A stretch of DNA of 46,126 bases from VGBK01 sp964354255 (GTDB taxonomy: Bacteria; Actinomycetota; Acidimicrobiia; Spongiisociales; UBA11373). The DNA is taken from contig CAYGYX010000009.1 of the NCBI GenBank assembly GCA_964354255.1, forward strand, positions 1-46,126, in the 5' to 3' direction. Positions within the stretch are counted from its first letter, which is position 1. Each line of letters starts with the position of its first letter. The position numbers were made by a program, and so were the translations under genes. A model generated the notes under the pieces. That model was not told where the DNA came from and searched no databases. It saw only the letters and a list, made by a program, of their open reading frames with translations. Positions 16,029-22,332 of the stretch are shown here, piece by piece.

Positions 16029-16976
16029 GTGAGCCGCAAGGCGATCGTCACCGGCGGGGCCGGCTTCATCGGCAGCCACCTGGTGGACCTCCTCGTCGAC
16101 CGGGGATGGGACTTGCTGGTGGTGGATGACCTGTCGTCGGGCCGACTGGAGCACATCGCCGCGGCCCGGCGGCGGGGCAAGGTGTCGGTCCTGGTGATGG
16201 ACATCCGGGCTCCCGAGCTGGCGGCGGCGGCGGGGCGTTTCGGCCCGGAGGTGATCTTCCACCTCGCCGCCCAGTCCAAGGTGCGGCCCTCGGTGGAGGA
16301 CCCCGTGCACGATGCCTCGGTGAACGTGCTGGGCACGATCAACGTCCTCCTCGCCGCCGTGCAGGCGGGAGCCCGGCGGGCGGTGTTCGCCTCGTCGGGA
16401 GGGGCGATCTACGGCGACGGTGCCCGCCTTCCTGCCACCGAGCGGACGGCGAAACGGCCGGCTTCCCCCTATGGGATCACCAAGAAGATCGTCGAGGACT
16501 ACTTCCGCTGGTTCCACGATGCCCACGGCCTGACCTACGTGCTGCTCGCCATGGCCAACGTCTACGGCCCGCGCCAGGACCCCGGCCTCGAGGGCGGGGT
16601 CACCGCCATATTCGCCCGCGCCATGCTCGAAGGCCGCCGCCCCACCATCTTCGGCGACGGCACGCAGAGCCGCGACTTCGTCTACGTGGAGGATGTCGTC
16701 GACGCCTTCCTGCGCGCCGCCGACTCGCGAGGTGGCATGCTGCTCAACATCGGCAGTGGTCGGGAGACGACCGTGCTCGCGCTCTACGACACGCTGGCCC
16801 GCCTCACCGGCTTCGGTCTGCGGCCCGAGTTCGCGGCTCCCAAGGCAGGCGACCTCCTGCGCTCGGTGCTCGACCCGTCCCGGGCCAAGGCCGCCTTGGG
16901 CTGGGAGGCCTGGACCCCCCTTGCGGAGGGCCTGCGGCGCACGGTGGAGTGGTATCGGGGCCGACCGGCAGGCTGA
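16029..16976 (+). CDS. NAD-dependent sugar-nucleotide epimerase/dehydratase (GalE-like)
   Basis: 315 aa extended short-chain dehydrogenase. The Rossmann motif VTGGAGFIGSHLVDLL is at the N-terminus. The catalytic region has SSGGAIYGD and the YGITKK form of YxxxK, followed by NVYGPRQDP and GDGTQSRDFVYVEDVVDA. This is typical of UDP-glucose/UDP-galactose 4-epimerase-like enzymes. The substrate cannot be fixed from sequence and could be UDP-Glc, UDP-GlcNAc or a uronic acid form. A GGGAGGAGGG ribosome site precedes the GTG start. Proximity to the LCP gene suggests a role in cell-wall glycan. Confidence 0.88.
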   Translation: MSRKAIVTGGAGFIGSHLVDLLVDRGWDLLVVDDLSSGRLEHIAAARRRGKVSVLVMDIRAPELAAAAGRFGPEVIFHLAAQSKVRPSVEDPVHDASVNVLGTINVLLAAVQAGARRAVFASSGGAIYGDGARLPATERTAKRPASPYGITKKIVEDYFRWFHDAHGLTYVLLAMANVYGPRQDPGLEGGVTAIFARAMLEGRRPTIFGDGTQSRDFVYVEDVVDAFLRAADSRGGMLLNIGSGRETTVLALYDTLARLTGFGLRPEFAAPKAGDLLRSVLDPSRAKAALGWEAWTPLAEGLRRTVEWYRGRPAG

Positions 16977-16982
16977 GAGGGC

Positions 16983-17777
16983 TCAGCCCTTCGGCAGCTT
17001 CGCCACCCGCCGGGCGATGACCGAGCGGATCTTCTCGTAGGACGGCGGCGGGCCGGTGCGCACCTGCCGGCCGTCGACGAACAGGGCGTCAGCCTGGCCC
17101 CACTCCGCCACGGCGGCCCGTTCGCTGGTGTCGATCTGCCGATAGGCCGCCCGGTCGCCCAATTCGGCGGCGGCCCGCCGGGCGCGCTCGGCCACCAGGT
17201 TGCCCGCGGTGCACCACCCGGAGTTGAAGACGGTGACGTCCACCTTGCCCGGGGTGGGCTCGGGGAGCTTGTTGCCGGTGGGGAGCCAGCGCGGCGGCCG
17301 GGCGTCGGGGGTGAAGGCCTTCCAGAGGAGGACCGAGATCCCCCGGCGGTCGACCCGTCGGTAACCGTGCCGACGGAACCAGGAGGCCTTCATCCAGAAG
17401 GGTAGGGCGATGCCCCAGGCGGCCATGCCCTTGGCCCCCAGGGCCCGGGCGTCGGCCTCGGCCGCGGTCAGCAGGGCGCGGCCCATTCCCTTGCCCCGCG
17501 CATCGACGTGGCCCTGCCGGCGGCCCGGCACCCAGATGCACATGACGAGGTAGAGGCCCTCGCCGTCGACCCACGACTGCTCGATGGGCACGTACTGGAT
17601 CATGCCCCGCACGCGTCCCTCGTCGTCCAGAGAGAGCTTGGCGCGCAGGCCCCGTCCCAGGAACTGCTCGATCCAGCAGGAGCGTCGCGGGCCGGCCTCG
17701 GCCGCCTCGTCGGACCAGTCCTCGAGGCAGCAGGCGAACAGTGGGCGGTGCTCATCGGTCAGGTCGACGATCTGCAT
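16983..17777 (-). CDS. GNAT acetyltransferase with C-terminal YoaP-like domain
   Basis: 264 aa. Residues about 1-140 form a GNAT fold: YLVMCIWVPGRRQGHVDARGKGMGRALL contains the acetyl-CoA loop, followed by EADARALGAKGMAAWGI and the FRRHGYRRVD motif. The rest looks like the thioredoxin-fold-like module seen in Bacillus YoaP (VTVFNSGWCTAGNLVAERAR, then GQADALFVDGRQV), with a single cysteine where a thioredoxin would have CxxC. Substrate unknown. A GGGAGGATCCG ribosome site supports the ATG. It converges on the epimerase gene, the two stop codons being six bases apart. Confidence 0.8.
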   Translation of the reverse strand: MQIVDLTDEHRPLFACCLEDWSDEAAEAGPRRSCWIEQFLGRGLRAKLSLDDEGRVRGMIQYVPIEQSWVDGEGLYLVMCIWVPGRRQGHVDARGKGMGRALLTAAEADARALGAKGMAAWGIALPFWMKASWFRRHGYRRVDRRGISVLLWKAFTPDARPPRWLPTGNKLPEPTPGKVDVTVFNSGWCTAGNLVAERARRAAAELGDRAAYRQIDTSERAAVAEWGQADALFVDGRQVRTGPPPSYEKIRSVIARRVAKLPKG

Positions 17778-17803
17778 CGGATCCTCCCTGGAGCCGTCCC
17801 CTT

Positions 17804-17809
17804 ACCCTA
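17804..17809 (-). promoter_or_regulatory. Putative -10 element for the GNAT gene
   Basis: TAGGGT on the minus strand, 26 bases before the ATG at 17777, predicts a leader of about 20 bases containing the ribosome site. Confidence 0.3.
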
Positions 17810-17876
17810 CCGAGCGGGACGGCCGCCCGGGGAGGGGCGGGCGGCGTGGGCCGCCGATTGCGACGATGATGGCGCC

Positions 17877-18203
17877 ATGCCTTACGCCTTCATTCCCAAC
17901 TTGGACGCGGAGGCCGAGGTCCCCGACCGGGGCACCCTGAGCCGGGTGCTGCACCACGACGACCGCCTCCGCCTGGTGCTCTTCGCCTTCGATGCCGGCC
18001 AGGAACTGACCGAGCACACCGCCAGCGTCCCGGCGGTGCTCCAGGTGGTCTCGGGCCGGTTCCGGGTGACCGCCGGCGGCGACACCTTTGAGATGGGCCC
18101 GGGGGCCTGGCTGCTGCTCGACGCCCACGAACCGCACTCGCTGCTCGCCGAGGAGCCGTCCCGGCTGCTGCTCACCATGCTGCGGCCGCCGCAGGAGGGC
18201 TAG
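17877..18203 (+). CDS. Small cupin-domain protein
   Basis: 108 aa, single cupin barrel. The first cupin motif is approximated by GQELTEHTASVPAVLQVVSGRFRVTAG and the second by GPGAWLLLDAHEPHSLLA, with His residues at TEHT and EPHS that could bind a metal. Small cupins of this kind act as metal-dependent sensors or dioxygenase-like proteins; function here is unknown. Translation begins at the ATG in GGCGCCATG; a longer in-frame reading upstream would lie antisense to the GNAT gene and is not credible. Confidence 0.8.
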   Translation: MPYAFIPNLDAEAEVPDRGTLSRVLHHDDRLRLVLFAFDAGQELTEHTASVPAVLQVVSGRFRVTAGGDTFEMGPGAWLLLDAHEPHSLLAEEPSRLLLTMLRPPQEG

Positions 18204-18219
18204 CGGTCCCCGGCCGTCG

Positions 18220-18486
18220 TCATAGCTCGAGGATGTGGCAGCCGCCCGGCTCGACGGGGGCGATGGTGCCGCAGTGCTGCTCGCCGACGAAGAGGCAGGC
18301 CTCGAGGGGGGCCTCGGGGTGCTCGTCGTCGAAGCGGGCGTAGCCCTCGCCGTCGGTCTGCTCCGCGCTCCACGTCGAGGGAGAGGCGGAGTAGCGGAAG
18401 CGGGCCCCGATCTCCAGGTCGGGCACGGGCTGGCACTCGCCGTCGACGGCCCGGACTCGGAAGGCGATCCTCGTGCTGGCGGTCAT
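18220..18486 (-). CDS. Small hypothetical protein with Ig/transthyretin-like fold
   Basis: 88 aa, starting MTASTRIAFRVRAVDGE after a GAGAGG ribosome site. The pattern of a variable first strand, PVPDLEIGARFRY, then TDGEGYARFDDEHPEAPLEACLFVGEQ, resembles bacterial Ig-like or carboxypeptidase-regulatory domains, in which a G-x-A/a-F loop follows a Thr-Asp-Gly-Glu-Gly turn. There is no signal peptide. An alternative ATG at 18522 would add 12 residues. Its stop lies 16 bases from that of the convergent cupin gene. Function unknown. Confidence 0.65.
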   Translation of the reverse strand: MTASTRIAFRVRAVDGECQPVPDLEIGARFRYSASPSTWSAEQTDGEGYARFDDEHPEAPLEACLFVGEQHCGTIAPVEPGGCHILEL

Positions 18487-18535
18487 CCCGGCCTCTCGCG
18501 GAGGACGATGGAGCGTCGCCATGATGCCACGCCCG

Positions 18536-18541
18536 TAGCAT
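18536..18541 (+). promoter_or_regulatory. Putative -10 element for the FrhB-like gene
   Basis: TAGCAT, 33 bases before the ATG at 18575, would give a short leader containing GGGGTGGG as ribosome site. Confidence 0.3.
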
Positions 18542-18574
18542 GGGCGCTCCGCACTCGTTGCCGGGGTGGGTCGC

Positions 18575-19750
18575 ATGGATGGTGAGGATCGGCCGCCGGT
18601 CGTGCCGGGGGCAGCCGCGCAGTGGGATCTCGCCTGGAGCGACCTCGCCGAGAGCGTCGTCGGCGCCGGGCGGTGCAGCGGGTGCGGCGGGTGTGTGATC
18701 GCCTGCCCCTGGGGCGTCCTCTCCCTGGACGGGGAGTCCTGGACCCCCCGGCTGGCAGATGCTGCGCAGGCTGGTGGGGAGGCGGGGCGCTGCGTCCACG
18801 AGGAGCGGGGCTGCACCCTGTGCGCTCGCGCCTGCCCGCGTTTTGGGGACTGGGAGCGCGACGGGGACCTGGCCGCCCTGGGCCGGCGGCGGGCCGAGGG
18901 CGAGGTGCTCGGCGTGTGCCGGGCCATGTGGCTCGTGTCGGCCACCGACCCCGAGATCGCCGCCGCCGGCCAGGACGGGGGCCTGGCCACCGCCGTCCTC
19001 GTCTACGCCCTGGAGCACGACGTCATCGACGCCGCCCTGGTCAGCTACCCCGACGAGGGGATGCATCCCCGGCCGGGGGTGGCGCGCAATCGCGCCGACC
19101 TGCTGGCCGCGGCCGGCTCTCGCTACAACTACTCGCCCAACCCGCTCGCCTACGCCGAGGCTGCCCGGCTGGGCGCCACCCGGCTCGGACTGGTGGGGGT
19201 GGGGTGCCAGGCCTCGGTGCCGGCGGTGGCCGCGGCGAGGGGCGTTCACCGGGTCGCCCGGCGCTTCGCTCTGGTGATCGGCCTCCTGTGCTCGCGGACG
19301 TTCACCGATGGCCTGTTCGACAGCCTGCTGGAACCGCGCCTGGGGATCGGCCGCGAGCAGATCACCCGGATGAACATCAAGGGCAAGCTCCAGGTCTGGA
19401 CCACCGGGGAGCGCGGGGGGACGCCCGACCTGGAGGTCCCCCTGCGGGACTGCGATCCCTTCGACCGCCCCGGGTGCCGCTGCTGTCCGGACTTCACCGC
19501 CGGGCACGCCGACCTGTCCCTGGGGGGCATCGGGCGCCACGCCGCCCGGACGTTCGCCATCGTGCGCAGTGAGCGGGCGGAGCGCCTGCTCGCCGACATG
19601 GAGCGTGACGGCTGGATCACCATGCTCCCGGCGCAGGAGGACGACCCGGCGGCCGTCTCGCTCATCGGCCGCCTGGCCTCCCGCCAGCGGGGCCGCTGGC
19701 CGGAGGGCGGCAGCAAGGGATCCGGGTCGGCGGCAGCTGCCGACGGCTGA
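18575..19750 (+). CDS. Coenzyme F420 hydrogenase/dehydrogenase beta-subunit family protein
   Basis: 391 aa FrhB/FdhB-type iron-sulfur flavoprotein. Cys34, Cys37, Cys40 and Cys44 (CSGCGGCVIACP) form one 4Fe-4S motif, and CTLCARACPRFG with an upstream Cys forms a second. The FrhB N-terminal region (AGQDGGLATAVLVYALE) and C-terminal region (NIKGKLQVWT; CRCCPDFTAGHADLSLGG) follow. Family members pass electrons between F420 and a partner, for example hydrogenase, formate dehydrogenase, glutamate synthase or sulfite reductase. No partner gene is adjacent, so it may be a stand-alone F420 oxidoreductase. cofD and cofE about 2 kb away show that the cell makes F420. Start ATG 18575 follows GGGGTGGG. 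Confidence 0.88.
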   Translation: MDGEDRPPVVPGAAAQWDLAWSDLAESVVGAGRCSGCGGCVIACPWGVLSLDGESWTPRLADAAQAGGEAGRCVHEERGCTLCARACPRFGDWERDGDLAALGRRRAEGEVLGVCRAMWLVSATDPEIAAAGQDGGLATAVLVYALEHDVIDAALVSYPDEGMHPRPGVARNRADLLAAAGSRYNYSPNPLAYAEAARLGATRLGLVGVGCQASVPAVAAARGVHRVARRFALVIGLLCSRTFTDGLFDSLLEPRLGIGREQITRMNIKGKLQVWTTGERGGTPDLEVPLRDCDPFDRPGCRCCPDFTAGHADLSLGGIGRHAARTFAIVRSERAERLLADMERDGWITMLPAQEDDPAAVSLIGRLASRQRGRWPEGGSKGSGSAAAADG

Positions 19751-19774
19751 GCCAGCCGGCCTTCCGCCGAGAGA

Positions 19775-20662
19775 TCAGCCTTCCAGGTCCTCGATGTGCC
19801 GTGGCCACTCGTCCTTGAGCAGGCGGCTGAGCGCTCGATCGGCCAGCACCCGGCCTCCCGTCTGGCAGCGAGGGCAGTAGTTGGTCTCGTCGTCGGCGTG
19901 AACGATGCGCTGGACCGGGGTGCCGCAGACGGGGCAGGGCTGCCGGTGGCGGCCGTGCACCGCCATCTCCGGGTGGAAGGCGGTCACCTTCTCGGGGAAG
20001 CCGTCGCCCGCCTCACGCCGCAGGCGGTCCACCCACTCGGCCAGCACTTCCCGCACCGCGGTGTGGAGGCGGGCGAGGTTGTCGGGGGCCAGCCTGTCGG
20101 TGCGGGCGAGGGGGCTGAGGCGGGCCCGGTGCATGATCTCGTCGGCGTAGGCCCCGCCGATGCCGGAGATCAGCGTGGGATCGGTGAGGGCCCGTTTCAG
20201 GGTGTGCCTCTCCCGGGTGAGGGCGGCGGCGAACTCCGCGGAACCGACGTCGAACGGCTCTGCCCCACCGGGGTCGTGGCCAGCGAGGGCGGCCTCCCCG
20301 TGGACCACGTGGAGCGAGGCCCGCTTGCGGGTGCCTTCCTCGGTGAGCAGGAAGGTGTGGCCGGGGAAGTCGAAGGCGGCGAGGCCTCGCCGGCGGGGCA
20401 GGGCGGCGCCGGGTGAGCGGCGGCGCAGGCGTCCGGCCACCATCAAGTGGATCACCACGAAGTAACCGCCCTCGAACTCGAGGACGATGCGCTTGCCGAG
20501 CCGCCTCACCCCGGTGAGCAAACGACCCTCGAGCTCGCTCGGCGCCGGGGTCACCGAGCGCAGCACCCAAGGGCTGGCGAGGCGCAGGTGCAGCAGCGGA
20601 GTGCCCCCGGCCAGGGCGGCGAGGCGCTCGCAGTAGACGACGACGTCGGGCAGTTCGGGCAT
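19775..20662 (-). CDS. Fpg/Nei family DNA glycosylase
   Basis: 295 aa base-excision repair enzyme. The N-terminal MPELPDVVVY places Pro as the nucleophile after Met removal, with the catalytic Glu next to it. The conserved Lys is in VRRLGKRIVLEF. The helix-two-turn-helix region includes GIGGAYADEIMHRARLSP. The C-terminal zinc finger is CPVCGTPVQRIV...CPRCQ with all four cysteines. It would excise oxidised purines (Fpg) or pyrimidines (Nei); PELPD in place of PELPE leaves this open. It lies 15 bases after cofE on the same strand, so it probably belongs to the cofD-cofE transcript. Confidence 0.9.
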   Translation of the reverse strand: MPELPDVVVYCERLAALAGGTPLLHLRLASPWVLRSVTPAPSELEGRLLTGVRRLGKRIVLEFEGGYFVVIHLMVAGRLRRRSPGAALPRRRGLAAFDFPGHTFLLTEEGTRKRASLHVVHGEAALAGHDPGGAEPFDVGSAEFAAALTRERHTLKRALTDPTLISGIGGAYADEIMHRARLSPLARTDRLAPDNLARLHTAVREVLAEWVDRLRREAGDGFPEKVTAFHPEMAVHGRHRQPCPVCGTPVQRIVHADDETNYCPRCQTGGRVLADRALSRLLKDEWPRHIEDLEG

Positions 20663-20677
20663 GGGCGGCTGTCTCGT

Positions 20678-21382
20678 CTAGCGGAACATGTCCTCCCCGG
20701 CCGGCCGGACCAGGTCGGCGACCCTTCCTTCCCCCCGGGGGACGGCGAGCCCTCTCACCAGGGCGGCGGGAATGCCCGCCGCCTTGCCCATGGCGAGGTC
20801 GGCGGCGGCGGCGATCTCGTCGACGATGGCCACCTCGGTAACCTTGAGCTCGCGACCTTGGACATCGCGGGTCCCGCGCAGGTCGAGGATCACCTCCAGC
20901 CCGGAGACGCCGATGGCCACGTCCACCAGCCCCTTCCGCCAGGCGCGCCCAAAGGTGTCGGTGATCACCACTGGCACGTCGACCCCGGTGAGCCGGCGCA
21001 GGGCGAGGCGGAGGCCGTGGGCCGACCGGTCGGGATCGCCGGGGAGGAGGACGGCCGTCCCCGGGGCGGCATTGGAGCGATCGACGCCGGCGTTGGCACA
21101 GATGAAGCCGTGGCGCGTCTTGGCGATCACCAGGCTGCCCCGGCGGCGGAGGATCTCCACCGACTGCTCCTCCACCAGCCGCCGGTAGGCGGCGTCCTCG
21201 CCGCCCACCAGGAGAGCCACTGCTCCCTCGGCCTTGGAGATCACCTTGTGGGTGACCACGAGCACATCGCCCGGCTCCGGGCCGAGGCCGGCCCGGGCGA
21301 GGGCGGCGGCAAGCAGCCCGGCGAGGTCGTCGCCGGAGCGGATCTCCGGCAGGCCGGGCACGGGGTGGATCGAGATGGTCAC
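20678..21382 (-). CDS. cofE: Coenzyme F420-0:L-glutamate ligase
   Basis: 234 aa, single-domain CofE. It adds glutamates to F420-0 with GTP. Visible family regions: GDVLVVTHKVISKAEGA near the N-terminus, IAKTRHGFICANAGVDRSN, LLPGDPDRSA and TDTFGRAWRKGLVDVAIGVSG. Mycobacterial FbiB has an extra nitroreductase-like C-terminal domain; this protein lacks it and is the short form. The GTG start overlaps the cofD stop (GTGA), so the two are coupled. Confidence 0.94.
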   Translation of the reverse strand: MTISIHPVPGLPEIRSGDDLAGLLAAALARAGLGPEPGDVLVVTHKVISKAEGAVALLVGGEDAAYRRLVEEQSVEILRRRGSLVIAKTRHGFICANAGVDRSNAAPGTAVLLPGDPDRSAHGLRLALRRLTGVDVPVVITDTFGRAWRKGLVDVAIGVSGLEVILDLRGTRDVQGRELKVTEVAIVDEIAAAADLAMGKAAGIPAALVRGLAVPRGEGRVADLVRPAGEDMFR

Positions 21383-22320
21383 GGCAGCTCCAGCAGCCGG
21401 TGCGCGAAGCGGGCGGCGGCCGCCGGGTCGGCGATCCGGGTGTCGGCGGCGTGGACGTGCACCTTCCCCCCGCCGAGGGCCGCCACGTCTGCCACATCAG
21501 CGGCGTCGACGACCAGGTCGGTGAGTAGTCCGTCGTACGCGGCCAGGACCCCGGCATTGCCCGGGGGCAGGCCCAGGGCGACCATCACCCGGTCGGCAGG
21601 GCCCTTGAGGGCCCTCCCGCCGAAGAGGGGGCTGACCGCGATGACCCGGGCGGCGCCGGCGACCGCCTCCCGGATGCCGGGCACCGCCAGGATCGGCCAG
21701 ATGGAAAGAGGCGGGTTGGAGGGGGCGATCACCACCAGGTCGGCGGCCGCGAAGGCCTCCAGCACACCCGGCGCCGGCCGGGCGCGGTCGGCTCCCCGAA
21801 AGCTCACCTCCAGGACCTCGTCGCGATGGCCGCGCAGCACGAAGTACTCCTGGAACGGGAGCCATTCGCCGGACGAGATGCGGAGCCGGGTGCGCAGGGG
21901 GTCGTCGGTGGCGGGGAGCAGCCGGCAGGCCACCCCGAGGGCGGCGGCGAGGCGCTGCGTCACCGTGGTCAGGGTCTCCCCGGAGCGGAGGGCCGCGGTG
22001 CGCAGCAGGTTGGCCGCCAGGTCGGCGTCGCCCACCCGGAAGCGGGCGTCCAATCCGAGGGCGGCCAGGTGGTCCATGACGGCGAACGTGTCGCCGGCCC
22101 GGCCCCATCCCTGGGGGCCCTCCCGACCGGCCAGCGTGTAGGCGACCGTGTCGAGGTCGGGGGAGATGTGCAGGCCGTAGATATCCTCGTCGTCGCCGAC
22201 GTTGACCACCACCGCCAGGTCGGCGGGCGGGAGCGCGGCGGCCAGGCCGCGGGCGAGGCGAGCACCGCCCACGCCCCCCGAGAGCAGCACAATCGGCCGA
22301 GAAGATTGCCGTTCTTCCAT
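21379..22320 (-). CDS. cofD: 2-phospho-L-lactate (or phosphoenolpyruvate) transferase of F420 synthesis
   Basis: 313 aa CofD/FbiA. It transfers the phospholactyl or phosphoenolpyruvyl group onto the deazaflavin Fo. Motifs: VLLSGGVGGARLARGL at the N-terminus, VNVGDDEDIYGLHISPDLDT, WGRAGDTFAVMDHLAALGL, and VIAPSNPPLSIWPILAVPGI. These cover the substrate and metal-binding loops. The ATG at 22320 was chosen because coding character begins there; upstream sequence belongs to the divergent GT2 gene, whose start is only 12 bases away. In mycobacteria a whiB gene sits at this divergent junction; here it is absent. Confidence 0.94.
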   Translation of the reverse strand: MEERQSSRPIVLLSGGVGGARLARGLAAALPPADLAVVVNVGDDEDIYGLHISPDLDTVAYTLAGREGPQGWGRAGDTFAVMDHLAALGLDARFRVGDADLAANLLRTAALRSGETLTTVTQRLAAALGVACRLLPATDDPLRTRLRISSGEWLPFQEYFVLRGHRDEVLEVSFRGADRARPAPGVLEAFAAADLVVIAPSNPPLSIWPILAVPGIREAVAGAARVIAVSPLFGGRALKGPADRVMVALGLPPGNAGVLAAYDGLLTDLVVDAADVADVAALGGGKVHVHAADTRIADPAAAARFAHRLLELP

Positions 22321-22332
22321 CAAGGCTCCACA

